DNA from: Bacillus sp. ISL-45 | GTDB taxonomy: Bacteria > Bacillota > Bacilli > Bacillales > Cytobacillaceae | Direction: 5' to 3' | NCBI RefSeq assembly: GCF_018613195.1 | Contig: NZ_JAGGQQ010000017.1 | Span: 1 to 39,247 of the forward strand | Length of the DNA: 39,247 nt | Shown: in pieces, positions 9,365 through 18,933 of the stretch | Position numbering within the stretch: the first letter of the stretch is position 1 | How the letters are laid out: the number at the start of each line of letters is the position of its first letter | The notes under the pieces: generated by a model | Told to the model about the DNA's origin: nothing | What the model saw: only the letters and a program-made list of their open reading frames with translations | The model's database searches: none | Made by a program: the position numbers and the translations under genes

Positions 9365-10578
9365 CCTCTATTCACCTCCGAGAAGGCTTCCGCGAACTGT
9401 CCGTCATGTACCATAACAAGATGGATTCCCCTTGCATTGGCCGAGGCTCTTAAATTTTTCTCCGTATTCGCCAGGGATTCCTGACGATTCTTGACCAGGA
9501 AAATGCTGACTGATCCGTTCCGTTGATTATAGAAGGCAGCTTTTTCAATCAACTCTTTTGTCAATTGTGCGGTTATCAGCATGATGGAATTGTTCTGCTG
9601 CGCTAAAAAGCTCTCTGCCTCAAGGACCCGGTTAAACGGGACTGGGGACTCATCCCGGATTTTAGCAAGATGGTAGAGCAACTGTTGCTGCTGACCTTCA
9701 CCGCCACGGGCAGGAAATGCCTTTCGCTCAGCACTTAGCGTCAATAAGCCTACCTGCGCGCCTTTTCGTAAAATCGCCCTGATGACTGAAGCAGTGAAAG
9801 ATACGACAACTTCAAAGCGCGGTTCAGGGGCACAGTCCATCAGAACGGTCACATCATGCGATTGCCTCTGTTCGAATTCCTTTGTCATAATGTCATTCCG
9901 CCTTGCAGTCGCCTTCCAGTTAATCCATGAGAACCGGTCTCCCGGCTGGTATTCACGGACACCAATAGCCATTGAAGTATCACGCTGGACACGCTCCTTC
10001 GAGGCCGTCATCCCCTGGTCAAAATGATGGGCGGCCGGCCTGTAAACCATATCCTGATACGCAGGATAAACCAGAATCTTGTTTTCAACCGGCAGCAGCT
10101 TTTCTTTTTCAATTAATCCGAGCGGATCCCCCGTTTTAAACTTGATGCCCTGTAATGTATGCTCACCGCGAGGAAGGTTTTCAATCGAGTAATCAAAGCC
10201 GAATACCCGGTTGAATCTTGGAAACAGCATAGTCCTCGCCTTTTGCAAATCCCGATGACCGGAAAGTGTATCCCCGACCACTTCTTCGCCAATCGCATAA
10301 AACAGCGGGAATATCCTTTTCCTTTCAAGTATGATGCTGGCTTTGAACTTCTCTCCAGCGTTAAATTCCTGTTTCGTATACACCCTTTCCGCCTTGATAT
10401 CTTTTATGGAATAAAAAGCGAGGCCTAATGCATACAGAGCGAATGGCAAGAAGCTGTAAAACAGGAACCAGCTGACAAATCCGCCCTGGAACATGGCATA
10501 AGAAAAGGTAATCAAAATCAACAATAGTAAAACGATGAGCTTCCAAACTTCTTTGAACTTTTGGAAATATTTTTTCAT
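9361..10578 (-). CDS. yeaD: DUF58 membrane-anchored protein YeaD
   Basis: 405 residues with two close N-terminal hydrophobic segments (about 10-55), then a soluble region with the DUF58 hallmark (GDRFSWINWKATAR) and a vWA-like fold. DUF58 proteins partner MoxR AAA ATPases. It starts 1 bp after the yeaC stop (TAATATG context) and overlaps the yebA start, so the three are translationally coupled. The biochemical role is not established. Confidence 0.88.
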   Translation of the reverse strand: MKKYFQKFKEVWKLIVLLLLILITFSYAMFQGGFVSWFLFYSFLPFALYALGLAFYSIKDIKAERVYTKQEFNAGEKFKASIILERKRIFPLFYAIGEEVVGDTLSGHRDLQKARTMLFPRFNRVFGFDYSIENLPRGEHTLQGIKFKTGDPLGLIEKEKLLPVENKILVYPAYQDMVYRPAAHHFDQGMTASKERVQRDTSMAIGVREYQPGDRFSWINWKATARRNDIMTKEFEQRQSHDVTVLMDCAPEPRFEVVVSFTASVIRAILRKGAQVGLLTLSAERKAFPARGGEGQQQQLLYHLAKIRDESPVPFNRVLEAESFLAQQNNSIMLITAQLTKELIEKAAFYNQRNGSVSIFLVKNRQESLANTEKNLRASANARGIHLVMVHDGQFAEAFSEVNRG

Positions 10579-10579
10579 A

Positions 10580-11533
10580 TTACTTCACGAGCCTTTGAAC
10601 CGGCACAGGCACTCTCGCCAACACTCTGTTGACAACATCCTCGGTTGTGATCCCTTCGAACCTGGCCTCTGATTTCAAAATGATCCTGTGGGCGAAAACA
10701 TATGGTGCAAGGTACTGAATATCATCGGGAATGACATAATCCCTTCCGTAAATAAATGCATATGCCTGGGCAGCCTTCATCAAGGCGATGGATCCACGAG
10801 GGCTGACACCAAGATATACACTTGAATGACCGCGAGTCCGGCTAGCCAGTTCTACGATATATCGCTTGATCGTATCATCTACCACTACTTCTTTAATGCT
10901 CTGTTGCAGGTCACGCAGATCTTCAAGCGTTACAACAGGCTGCAGGTTTTCGATCGGAAGATTCCGCTGCGCCCGATGCAAAACTTCCATTTCCTCCTCC
11001 AGAGCAGGATAACCCATCTTCATTTTTAACAGGAAACGGTCAAGCTGTGCCTCCGGCAATGGATAGGTACCCTCATAATCAATTGGATTCTGTGTCGCCA
11101 TGACGAAAAACGGCTTGCCAAGTATATGGGTCACACCATCAACCGTCACACTATGCTCTTCCATTCCTTCCAAAAGAGCCGACTGTGTCTTTGGAGATGT
11201 CCTGTTGATCTCATCAGCAAGAATGATATTTCCCATGATTGGGCCTGGCCTGAATTCAAACTCCATCTCTTTTGGATTGTATATCGAAACCCCTGTCACA
11301 TCGGAAGGCAGCAGGTCTGGTGTGAACTGGATCCTCCTGAACTTGGCGCTGACAGACTTCGCGAGCGCACGGACCATCATCGTCTTTCCGACACCGGGTA
11401 CGTCCTCAAGCAGCACATGTCCTCCGGCAAGCAATGCAATCAAGCTAAGCTCCGACACATTCCTCTTACCCGTCATCACCTTATCAATATTCGCTAATAT
11501 TCTTTCAACTATTGGATTCATATGATTCCCCAC
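10580..11533 (-). CDS. yeaC: MoxR-family AAA ATPase YeaC
   Basis: 317 residues. Walker A EDVPGVGKTMM near residue 45, Walker B ILADEINR near 110, sensor MATQNPIDYEG and the C-terminal lid SPRGSIALMKAAQ identify a MoxR chaperone-like ATPase. I use GTG at 11533 because AAGGGGG lies 8 nt upstream; the ATG at 11521 is an alternative. It leads the yeaC-yeaD-yebA operon. An ECF-type promoter (11660-11688) is the best visible promoter. Confidence 0.92.
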   Translation of the reverse strand: MGNHMNPIVERILANIDKVMTGKRNVSELSLIALLAGGHVLLEDVPGVGKTMMVRALAKSVSAKFRRIQFTPDLLPSDVTGVSIYNPKEMEFEFRPGPIMGNIILADEINRTSPKTQSALLEGMEEHSVTVDGVTHILGKPFFVMATQNPIDYEGTYPLPEAQLDRFLLKMKMGYPALEEEMEVLHRAQRNLPIENLQPVVTLEDLRDLQQSIKEVVVDDTIKRYIVELASRTRGHSSVYLGVSPRGSIALMKAAQAYAFIYGRDYVIPDDIQYLAPYVFAHRIILKSEARFEGITTEDVVNRVLARVPVPVQRLVK

Positions 11534-11659
11534 TGAAACTTCCCCCTTAAAATCTATTTATCTATTTAAACTATTACTTTTTTACTCTAATAAGTCTATA
11601 TTCGCTATTTTCTGCCAAAATCCTGTAATGTTCAGGGTGAAATTATTTCCACTTTGTGA

Positions 11660-11688
11660 TAGACGGAAGATTTATCAGGAATGTTTCA
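11660..11688 (-). promoter_or_regulatory. Candidate ECF-sigma promoter of yeaC-yeaD-yebA
   Basis: Minus-strand TGAAAC (11683-11688), 17-bp spacer, CGTCTA (11660-11665). TGAAAC with CGTC or CGTA is the pattern of B. subtilis sigma-W/sigma-M promoters. It lies just after the terminator of the preceding gene and about 130 nt before the yeaC start. Inference from motif only. Confidence 0.6.
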
Positions 11689-11690
11689 TC

Positions 11691-11725
11691 AAAAAAAAAT
11701 AACGGCCTCATCCCCGAGAAGCCGT
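11691..11725 (-). terminator. Terminator of the 124-residue hypothetical gene
   Basis: Minus-strand ACGGC..CTC-GGGGAT-GAG..GCCGT hairpin followed by a run of nine Ts after one A. Confidence 0.8.
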
Positions 11726-11749
11726 CATCAACACTTATATGAACTCTCT

Positions 11750-12124
11750 TTAACTTGCTGCCTTTGGTATCGCTCCCATGCCCTCAAGGATGATTTTCGC
11801 ATCCGTATTTAAGTAGGCTTCAATATCATTCCGTAAAAATAATAGTGAGTGGTCCCTGATGATTACCTTCAAGCCTCTCAAGTCAAACTTTGAAGCATAG
11901 CTGTTCACCGTATTGATGACCGCCATTTCTTTCCTCGTAAGCGGCTGCTGTCCAGCTTCCATCCTTTTCGTCAAAAATTCGAGCAATTCCCTCGCATTTG
12001 ATTTTAAACGGCTGCGATGTTCATTCAGGATTTCGATGTTCTCCTCCATATACATCCTTGCGCCAGCAAAATCGAGTTCTTCGACACAATTGTTGATTCT
12101 CGCAACCAAATCCAAAACATGCAT
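11750..12124 (-). CDS. Hypothetical helical protein, 124 residues
   Basis: I do not recognise the family. The protein has no signal peptide or membrane segment and appears mainly alpha-helical (MHVLDLVARINNCVEELDFA start, heptad-like stretches in residues 30-70). The coding call rests on a strong ribosome site (GGAGGAG 7 nt before ATG), a dedicated downstream terminator and unbiased core-like codon use. It is monocistronic, between the hydrolase gene and the yeaC operon. Confidence 0.8.
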   Translation of the reverse strand: MHVLDLVARINNCVEELDFAGARMYMEENIEILNEHRSRLKSNARELLEFLTKRMEAGQQPLTRKEMAVINTVNSYASKFDLRGLKVIIRDHSLLFLRNDIEAYLNTDAKIILEGMGAIPKAAS

Positions 12125-12274
12125 TACTTTCTCCTCCTGGTGTTCAAACTCTGCTTATCTTCTATATCGGACGGTAATCCTTCCACTCCATCATTTATGT
12201 ATAATTTAGTGAATAAGACTTAGTGGCAGAATTTGATTTTAGGTAGAACAGGCTATATTAGAAGTGGGGCTGCA

Positions 12275-12356
12275 TATGGGCACATTTCAGGGATAAATAC
12301 ACCCCTTTACATCGGATTTCCCTTACATAAGGGCACACTTTATGGATAAATGTACC
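12275..12356. repeat. Imperfect 29-bp direct repeat in the 12125-12422 intergenic region
   Basis: Two copies, 12275-12303 and 12328-12356, share GGGCACA, GGATAAAT and ACC in register with 53-bp spacing. The rest of this ~300-bp gap shows no gene. Confidence 0.7.
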
Positions 12357-12392
12357 AAGAAGCTCCGTCAAACCTCCCATTCTTAAGAAGCA

Positions 12393-12414
12393 GCAGCTGG
12401 TTTCCACCAGCCGC
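12393..12414 (-). terminator. Possible terminator of the secreted hydrolase
   Basis: Minus-strand GCGGCTGG / CCAGCTGC hairpin (8 bp with one wobble) just after the hydrolase stop, but the tail TGCTTCTT is T-poor. Confidence 0.4.
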
Positions 12415-12422
12415 CTCTTCCT

Positions 12423-13901
12423 TTATCTATGAGTCTTTCCATTTTCATCGACATAGATGGATTCAATAATGGTTCTTTCGAAAGGCTTCGCTTTTGCGTC
12501 TATTCCTGTTACTTCTGTTGTCAGGTTGTATACACCTGGCTCGGCAAGATCACCGTCGAGGACTTTGCCAGCTTTCGAACCTTTTCCTGCTTCCTTAAGC
12601 TTCTTTTTGCCATCATGCTCATATTTGATCCACTTTGTTTTATATGAAGCTTTCACACCTTGACTTACTTCCTTTTTCAGTTCAGCATCAAGCGGACTGT
12701 CAATGCTGACAACCATCAGGTATGAGGCGGCTGGCCCTGTCACTTTCCAATTCCCTGCCTCTGGATTTCCGATTTTAAAAGTATGGACCCATGCACCTTT
12801 GAAGAAGTCACCGGCATCCTGTTCGACTTTTGCCGCCTTATACTCCTGGCCATCCGGCCCCTTCAGTTTGAGCGAAGCCATCTTCTTTTCACTGAGGAAT
12901 GCCATTTGGAAGCTTTCTGCGCCTTCCTCGATCACGAAACTTTCTCTGATCGCTTTCTCAGCTTTGCCGCCTTTGACAATTCGATTTGTCTCAGGTTCTG
13001 CCATGCTCTCGGTAGCTGAGAATGTATTTGAAATGGCCGGCTGTTCTGACATTGTATATGGTTTGAATATGGAAAAAGTATATGAGCCTTCGCGAATGGT
13101 CGTATGGTTCCAGGCCCCTTCCCGGATGATTGATCCGCCAGGCAAACGGGAGCTGGAAACCGTGACAACGCCATCATTGGAACCATAGCTGCTTAAATAC
13201 AGACCTCCCCAATATAAAGCACTGCCGAATGAACCCCATTTGTATCCGCCTAACGTATAATAGCGGTTCAATTTTGCCTCAGCCTTTCCATCCGTAATGC
13301 TTCGGACATATCTCATATTCCCTGTCTGCAGTGAACGTGTCGCATCATTATTGTTTCCAAGCAAGGCTGCCAGCCACCAGGCAGAGCTGCTGTGGGCTAG
13401 GTCTGATAGCTGTGTGCCATGATGCGGTGATGAAAGAGTGATGACATTCGATACATACTGGTGCGCCCCGTAATGGACAAGCGCGGTCTGGGTATCGACT
13501 CCGCCTTTGCTGTGGCCAACCACGACCAGCTTCTTGGAGTCGAAATACTCATAAATTTGCCTTAGCTTTCCAGCCAGCATTGCCCCATTTTCCCACATAT
13601 CTTTTTCCGGATAAAGGTCGATGAATGCTGTTTGATAACCATTGGCCAAAGCGGTCTCATACATATCATTGCCGTCCCACCAGACTGAGGCCGAACTGTT
13701 GTAACCATGAATGAAGACGATCGGCGACTTGGCTGGATCTACCCATGAAGGGTTAGAACCTACATACCATGTTCCAGGAGTTCCGGAAGATCCCCCGCCT
13801 AAATCTCCAGCTTTTGCAGCAACCGGCACCATCAGCAATAAAACCATCAATAATGACATAATCCTCTTACTCCTTCGCAAACCCATACCCCCTTTTTTCA
13901 C
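12423..13901 (-). CDS. Secreted alpha/beta hydrolase (lipase/esterase-like)
   Basis: 492 residues counted from GTG at 13901. The N-terminus (GLRRSKR then MSLLMVLLLMVPVAAKA) is a Sec signal peptide. The lipase fold shows the oxyanion HG (65-66, FIHGYNSS), nucleophile S131 in GHSKGG, candidate acid D243 (SNDG) and H266 (WNHT). The C-terminal ~200 residues are beta-rich and may bind surface or substrate. The start is uncertain: ATG at 13886 gives a better signal peptide, although AAGGGGG is then too close. Substrate unknown; it appears monocistronic. No clear promoter seen in 13902-13998. Confidence 0.85.
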   Translation of the reverse strand: MKKGGMGLRRSKRIMSLLMVLLLMVPVAAKAGDLGGGSSGTPGTWYVGSNPSWVDPAKSPIVFIHGYNSSASVWWDGNDMYETALANGYQTAFIDLYPEKDMWENGAMLAGKLRQIYEYFDSKKLVVVGHSKGGVDTQTALVHYGAHQYVSNVITLSSPHHGTQLSDLAHSSSAWWLAALLGNNNDATRSLQTGNMRYVRSITDGKAEAKLNRYYTLGGYKWGSFGSALYWGGLYLSSYGSNDGVVTVSSSRLPGGSIIREGAWNHTTIREGSYTFSIFKPYTMSEQPAISNTFSATESMAEPETNRIVKGGKAEKAIRESFVIEEGAESFQMAFLSEKKMASLKLKGPDGQEYKAAKVEQDAGDFFKGAWVHTFKIGNPEAGNWKVTGPAASYLMVVSIDSPLDAELKKEVSQGVKASYKTKWIKYEHDGKKKLKEAGKGSKAGKVLDGDLAEPGVYNLTTEVTGIDAKAKPFERTIIESIYVDENGKTHR

Positions 13902-13998
13902 ATCGTTAAAAAGTATTATGTTTTGGTTTTATTTAGAAGGGTATTTTGGTTTATTTAGATTAGGAAAATAGTATTATCTGGTCAGTTGAACAAGAAAT

Positions 13999-14112
13999 GC
14001 GAAAGCGCCTTGGTCAGCCCCGACAAGCGTTGGAGGGCCTGACAGTGAAGTCGTTCTTTGACTTCATTGGCAGGACTGAAACGTCTCGAGGGGCTAGGCG
14101 CTGGAGCTGAAC
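13999..14112 (+). repeat. Dispersed structured repeat, copy A
   Basis: Nested inverted repeats: outer AGCGCCT/AGGCGCT, next AGCCCC/GGGGCT, inner TGAAGTC/GACTTCA. It is highly similar to copies at 19827-19938 (same strand) and 30319-30434 (opposite strand). Located between the hydrolase and the lipoprotein gene. Confidence 0.88.
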
Positions 14113-14153
14113 ATTTCTCGAAGTAAAATTTATACTTTCTTTTTTATTAATAA

Positions 14154-14178
14154 GAGCCTGCAAAAACCCTGCAGGCTC
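14154..14178 (-). terminator. Terminator of the substrate-binding lipoprotein gene
   Basis: Minus-strand GAGCCTGC / GCAGGCTC hairpin followed by TTATTAATA; perfect 8-bp stem but a modest T tract. Confidence 0.65.
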
Positions 14179-14185
14179 CACCCTA

Positions 14186-15184
14186 TTATTCTCCTACAAT
14201 TTTTGCATCTTTGATCATATCCTCAGTCAGCGTGATTCCTTCCTCTTCAGCGGCTTTTTTGTTGATGACCAATTCCAGGTTTTCCGGATAGCCAACCGGA
14301 ATATCGCCAGGCTTTTTGCCCTTGAGGATTTCGACTGCCATTTTACCAGTGGTGTAGCCAAGGTCGTGATAATCTAGTCCATAGGAAGCGAAGGCTCCTC
14401 GTTTTACAGAATCTCCTTCACCCACGAACATCGGAATATCTTTATCAATTGCAACTGTGATCACAGATTCGAGCGCTGCTACGACAGTGTTATCCTTGGG
14501 GATATAGAGAACATCTACACGGCCAACCAGGGATTCAGCGGCCTGCTTCACTTCAGAGCTGGCTGAAATAGTAGTCTCTACCGCTTCGAGTCCCTCTGCT
14601 TCCAAAGCTTCCTTTGCATTTTTCACATTTACGACAGAGTTGGATTCCCCATTGTTATAAATAATCCCGACCTTCTTGGCATTTGGGATGAACTTTTTGA
14701 TGGCAGCGATTGTATTCTGAATGGCATCCGGATGTGTATCTGTTGTACCCGTAGCATTTCCTCCTGGCTTCTCCATGGATTGGACCAGTTCAGCACCGAC
14801 AGGATCCGTAATGGCAGTGAACAGAACTGGAATATCCTTTGTCGCCTGGACCGCCGCCTGGGCACTAGGTGTCGCTATCGCTAAAATAAGGTCATTTTTA
14901 TCCGAAACGAACTTTTGCGCAATAGACGCATTATTGTTCATATCACCCTGGGCATTCTGGTAATCAAGCTTCAGATTCTTTCCTTCCTCATAACCTGCAT
15001 CCTTAAGCGCTTCAATAAATCCTTCCCTCGCTGCATCAAGAGACGGATGTTCCACAATCTGGGTAATCCCTATTGTGACTGTTTTCTCTTTCTTGTCACC
15101 ACTCGCCTGGTTACTGCCTCCGCCACCGCACGCAGCAAACAGGAGCATCGCACCGCTTAGTATAACTGCCAGACTCTTCTTCAT
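14186..15184 (-). CDS. ABC transporter substrate-binding lipoprotein (TrpX-like, ABC_sub_bind family)
   Basis: 332 residues. The lipobox LLFAAC places the lipidated cysteine at C19, followed by a Gly/Ser linker, so the mature protein is membrane-anchored outside the cell. The body (TVTIGITQIVEHPSLDAARE, AIATPSAQAA, VGIIYNNGESNS, MFVGEGDSV) matches the ABC_sub_bind family, some of which bind aromatic amino acids. Start ATG follows GGGGAGG. The usual permease and ATPase partners are absent on both sides, so this is an orphan binding protein or the remainder of an operon. Ligand not inferable. Confidence 0.85.
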   Translation of the reverse strand: MKKSLAVILSGAMLLFAACGGGGSNQASGDKKEKTVTIGITQIVEHPSLDAAREGFIEALKDAGYEEGKNLKLDYQNAQGDMNNNASIAQKFVSDKNDLILAIATPSAQAAVQATKDIPVLFTAITDPVGAELVQSMEKPGGNATGTTDTHPDAIQNTIAAIKKFIPNAKKVGIIYNNGESNSVVNVKNAKEALEAEGLEAVETTISASSEVKQAAESLVGRVDVLYIPKDNTVVAALESVITVAIDKDIPMFVGEGDSVKRGAFASYGLDYHDLGYTTGKMAVEILKGKKPGDIPVGYPENLELVINKKAAEEEGITLTEDMIKDAKIVGE

Positions 15185-15402
15185 CTTTTATCCTCCCCAA
15201 CTTTATGAAAATGGTTATGTAATGTCTTTGGTGAGTGAAAAGCCCCTCCTCCTCCTGTAAATATTTTTTATATTATTTTTAATATTCTGATATTAACACG
15301 TGTACTTAGGTTTGGACAATATAAACTTTCAAAATGTTATCTAAGGAAAAATAAAATATTTAGACCTTCTGGATTAATAAAAAAGCCAGAGATACTGAAA
15401 AC

Positions 15403-15431
15403 AAAAACGACCTATCCTCAAGGGACAGGTC
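15403..15431 (-). terminator. Terminator of copA
   Basis: Minus-strand GACCTGTCC-CTTGA-GGATAGGTC (one mismatch) followed by GTTTTTGTTTT, 13 bp after the copA stop. The remaining gap to 15184 holds the likely promoter region of the lipoprotein gene (weak TTGTCC-N17-TTAATA) and nothing else evident. Confidence 0.75.
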
Positions 15432-15443
15432 CTCATTTTTCCG

Positions 15444-17900
15444 TTATACTCTTGAAGGCTTGAAACCTTTTAATCTCAATGCATTCAACAATACTGATAC
15501 CGAACTTAGGCTCATGGCCGCACCGGCAATCATTGGATTCAGCAATGGTCCGCCGAACAGGTACAAAATTCCCATTGCGATTGGGATTCCTACGACATTA
15601 TAGGCAAATGCCCAGAACAGGTTTTGTTTTACGTTGCGGATGGTTGCTTTGCTTAATTCGATTGCAGTCGGTACATCCATCAAATCGCTCCTCATCAGGA
15701 CTATATCTGCTGACTCCATCGCAACATCTGTTCCGGAGCCAATGGCAATCCCGATGTCAGCCTGTGCAAGGGCAGGTGCGTCATTGATGCCGTCTCCAAC
15801 CATTGCCACCTTCTGGCCTTCGTCCTGGAGCTTTTTGACTTCATTTGCTTTGTCTTCTGGTAAAACTTCGCTCAAAACGCGGTCGATTCCGACTTGTCTG
15901 GCGATTGCTTCAGCTGTGCGTTTGTTGTCGCCGGTAATCATTGCGACTTCAATTCCCATTTTATGAAGCTTTTCAACAGCTTTGAGGCTTGTTTCTTTTA
16001 CCGTGTCAGCAACGGCGATGATTCCGGCAATTTTGCCTTCCTTTGCGATATACATTGGAGTTTTGCCTTCGTTAGCAAGTTGGTCAGAGATCTGTGCCAA
16101 ATCTGCAAGTTGTATTCCTCGGTCATCCATTAGTTTGCGGTTTCCGAGCAATAAATTCTGGCCTTCGATCGTCACCTCGATTCCGTGGCCGACAATTGCG
16201 TTAAAGCCTACTGTTTTTGCCAGGCTGAGACCTTTCACTTGCGCCTCCCTTACAATCGCTTCGCCCAGCGGGTGTTCGGAACCCTTTTCAGCGGACGCTG
16301 CAAGGGTGAGAAGCTCCTCTTCTGTGATGCCATTAACCGTGACAATATCAGTCACAACAGGCTTGCCTTCAGTGATCGTACCGGTTTTATCAAATACGAT
16401 AGTATCAACTTTGTGGGCCGTCTCCAGTGCCGCGCCGCTCTTGATCAATACGCCGTTCTCGGCACCTTTACCTGTTCCGACCATGATCGCAGTAGGAGTG
16501 GCCAACCCAAGCGCACATGGGCAGGCAATGACAAGTATAGAAATCGTGATTGTAAAGGCGAAGAGACCTGTCTGCCCTCCGAAATACCAGGCAAGACCCG
16601 TAAGAATTGCAAGTACTATGACGATTGGAACAAAAATCCCCGAAATGATATCCGCCATTTTCGCGATCGGCGCCTTTGATCCCTGTGCATCTTCAACCAG
16701 CTTAATGATTTGGGAAAGAGCTGTATCCTTTCCGACCTTTGTTGCTTCATAACGGACTGTCCCGGTTTTATTGATGCTGGCACCGATAATGTTAGAGCCA
16801 ACCGTTTTTTCGACCGGGATGCTTTCTCCTGTCAGCATCGCTTCATCTACAGAAGTCGTTCCCTCGACGACAATCCCATCTACAGGCATCTTTTCCCCTG
16901 GTTTTACGATAACGATATCGCCAACCCGGACTTCATCGACAGAGACTTCCACCTCTTCTCCATCTTTTAAAACAGTAGCTGTCTTCGGTGCAAGGCCCAT
17001 CAGCTTCTTGATTGCTTCAGATGTTTTACCCTTAGAAAGGGCTTCGAAGTATTTACCCAGCGTGATCAGCGTTAAAATAACCGCCGCCGATTCATAATAT
17101 AGATTCCCCGCGTAGCTTTCATCGCCAATGACAATCATGACTGTCGCGAACAGACTATAGAGAAATGCGGCACTTGTTCCCAAAGCAACAAGTGAATCCA
17201 TGTTAGGGTGCCGCTTAATCAGTGTCTTGAAGCCGACTGTGAAAAATGGCTTCCCTAAATACATCACTGGAATTGTCAGGATCAGCTGGACAATTGCAAA
17301 TGCAGCTGGATTTTGCATCGGGTCAATCACTTCTGGAAGCGGCATTCGGAGCATATGGCCCATTGATACAAGCAGCAATGGGATTGTAAATACACCTGAA
17401 ATCCAGAAGCGTCTCCACATTTCCTTGATATGCAATTCCTTTTTCTCTCTGTCTGCATCAGCAGAAATCTCAGCGCCAATATCCTCCTGTGCTTCATAGC
17501 CGGCATCGGCAACTGCATTCTTGATGTCAGCCACCGTAACAGAAGTCGGATCGAATTGGATCACCATTTTTTCTGTTGCCATATTTACATTTGATTCCAT
17601 GACTCCATCCAGTTTCCTTGTCGCTTTCTCAACCGACTGGACGCAGGATGAACAGGTCATCCCGTTAATAATGAAGGTCTTTTTTACAACATCTGTGATC
17701 GCCTTGTATCCCGCACCCTCTACAGCATCCTGGATATCTTTTATTGTCAGAGCATTTTCATCGAAATTAACCTTTAATTTTTCAGTCGCCAGGTTTACAC
17801 TTGCTTCCTTAATGCCTGGCAGCTTTTTCGCAGCCTTTTCAACAGACTGAGCACATGATGCACAGGTCATGCCTTCAATCGTCAATGTTTTTTCAGTCAT
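15444..17900 (-). CDS. copA: Copper-exporting P1B-type ATPase
   Basis: 818 residues. Two N-terminal heavy-metal-associated domains carry MTCASC (C13, C16) and MTCSSC (C83, C86). The membrane part has the C460-P-C462 motif for Cu(I) passage; phosphorylation is at D504 in [17 protein letters not shown] marks the hinge. Exports Cu(I) from the cytoplasm. Starts 1 bp after the copZ stop, with AAGGTGG in the copZ 3' end, so translation is coupled. Third gene of copY-copZ-copA, controlled by the cop boxes at 18630-18669. Confidence 0.97.
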   Translation of the reverse strand: MTEKTLTIEGMTCASCAQSVEKAAKKLPGIKEASVNLATEKLKVNFDENALTIKDIQDAVEGAGYKAITDVVKKTFIINGMTCSSCVQSVEKATRKLDGVMESNVNMATEKMVIQFDPTSVTVADIKNAVADAGYEAQEDIGAEISADADREKKELHIKEMWRRFWISGVFTIPLLLVSMGHMLRMPLPEVIDPMQNPAAFAIVQLILTIPVMYLGKPFFTVGFKTLIKRHPNMDSLVALGTSAAFLYSLFATVMIVIGDESYAGNLYYESAAVILTLITLGKYFEALSKGKTSEAIKKLMGLAPKTATVLKDGEEVEVSVDEVRVGDIVIVKPGEKMPVDGIVVEGTTSVDEAMLTGESIPVEKTVGSNIIGASINKTGTVRYEATKVGKDTALSQIIKLVEDAQGSKAPIAKMADIISGIFVPIVIVLAILTGLAWYFGGQTGLFAFTITISILVIACPCALGLATPTAIMVGTGKGAENGVLIKSGAALETAHKVDTIVFDKTGTITEGKPVVTDIVTVNGITEEELLTLAASAEKGSEHPLGEAIVREAQVKGLSLAKTVGFNAIVGHGIEVTIEGQNLLLGNRKLMDDRGIQLADLAQISDQLANEGKTPMYIAKEGKIAGIIAVADTVKETSLKAVEKLHKMGIEVAMITGDNKRTAEAIARQVGIDRVLSEVLPEDKANEVKKLQDEGQKVAMVGDGINDAPALAQADIGIAIGSGTDVAMESADIVLMRSDLMDVPTAIELSKATIRNVKQNLFWAFAYNVVGIPIAMGILYLFGGPLLNPMIAGAAMSLSSVSVLLNALRLKGFKPSRV

Positions 17901-17901
17901 C

Positions 17902-18132
17902 TTAAATCAGCCACCTTTTGGATGTGGATTCAGATTCATAACCAGCTTCACGGACCGCCTCATTCATCTTATCTATTGTTTGTTTGGAATCATCATATTT
18001 CACTTTTGCCGTACCCTTCTTTAAATCCACCTTGGCTACTTCTACGCCAGGGAGCGATTTCAAGGATTTTTCAACCTTTCCAACACAGTGTCCGCATGTC
18101 ATACCATCTATCTTCAATATAATCTTTTCCAT
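17902..18132 (-). CDS. copZ: Copper chaperone CopZ
   Basis: 76-residue single heavy-metal-associated domain with C13-x2-C16 in GMTCGHC. It carries Cu(I) to CopA. The start is ATG at 18130-18132 ([10 protein letters not shown]) after AAGGAG; an upstream in-frame start would run into copY. It lies between copY (20 bp away) and copA. Confidence 0.95.
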   Translation of the reverse strand: MEKIILKIDGMTCGHCVGKVEKSLKSLPGVEVAKVDLKKGTAKVKYDDSKQTIDKMNEAVREAGYESESTSKRWLI

Positions 18133-18151
18133 TAGTAAACACTCCTTTGAT

Positions 18152-18610
18152 TTAATGGCATTCCATATCATGATTTTCTTGGCAATGGCACTGACCGGGA
18201 ACACAATTGCAGACAATCAGCTCCACTGCTTCCTTTTTCTTTGACTGTAAAACTTTCTCAAGCATCGCAATATCGTCATGGCTCAGTGTCGCTTCTGCAA
18301 TGAGATCGGCGATTGTTTTTCCTACCGCCGTATTGCAGATGTGATTGAATAATCCAGCCTTCAGTGATTTAAGGCTTTCCTCCTCACTGACAGCCGCAGT
18401 GTATATAAATTTTTTTCCAGACGCCTCTGTGTTTAGGGCACCTTTTTTGACAAGGCGGCCAATGAAGGTTTTCGTAGTCGCAGGCTTCCAGTCTTTCTTA
18501 TCCTGCAGCACATCAATGATCTCTTTGCTGGTCGCCTTCCTGCGCGTCCAAACAACCCTCATAACTTCCCATTCAGAATCGGTAATCTCTAGATTTTCTT
18601 CTTTTTGCAT
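18152..18610 (-). CDS. copY: CopY-type copper-responsive repressor
   Basis: 152 residues: a BlaI/MecI/CopY winged helix (about 1-75, ITDSEWEVMRVVW, ATTKTFIGRLVKKG) and a C-terminal metal hook C134-x-C136-x4-C141-x-C143, the CopY signature. Zn-bound CopY represses and Cu(I) displaces Zn to derepress, as known for Enterococcus. The ATG at 18610 follows GGGAGGTG. First gene of the operon with operators in its promoter. Bacillus copZA is usually controlled by CsoR, so this is a less common regulatory set for the group. Confidence 0.92.
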   Translation of the reverse strand: MQKEENLEITDSEWEVMRVVWTRRKATSKEIIDVLQDKKDWKPATTKTFIGRLVKKGALNTEASGKKFIYTAAVSEEESLKSLKAGLFNHICNTAVGKTIADLIAEATLSHDDIAMLEKVLQSKKKEAVELIVCNCVPGQCHCQENHDMECH

Positions 18611-18629
18611 AGCCAGCACCTCCCTTGTT

Positions 18630-18684
18630 TACAATTGTAATCGATTTGTATTTACAGTTTACAACCGTAAACGATTATTGTCAA
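18630..18684 (-). promoter_or_regulatory. cop operon promoter with two cop boxes
   Basis: Minus-strand TTGACA (18679-18684), 17-bp spacer, TAAACT (18656-18661). TACAATTGTA (18630-18639) matches the CopY box TACANNTGTA exactly. A second copy on the plus strand, TACAACCGTA (18660-18669), overlaps the -10/spacer. The centres are 30 bp apart, about three helical turns, so two dimers could bind the same face. Confidence 0.88.
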
Positions 18685-18933
18685 CAGCTGAAATCCCAAA
18701 TATATTTTTGATGTTTTACAAACGATGATACCCGCTGCAGTATTAGGTAAACAGTCTTTAAATAATGACTTGTCCCTTTGCTGCTGAATCTCTTCGAATC
18801 TTAGATAGAGCAATAAATTGAAATGCAGGGGAGCTTTTTTCTATAAGCGGAAAGGCAAAAGAATTTATAAAATTAGCTCAATAAAAAAGTCCCCCGCCAG
18901 TTGTGTAAACTGAGAAGAGACCTGTATGGCTGA

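Noticed and set aside
15185-15402. Possible T-box or riboswitch before the substrate-binding lipoprotein
   Set aside because: No T-box core, specifier loop or terminator found; only a strong purine-rich run and AT-rich DNA.
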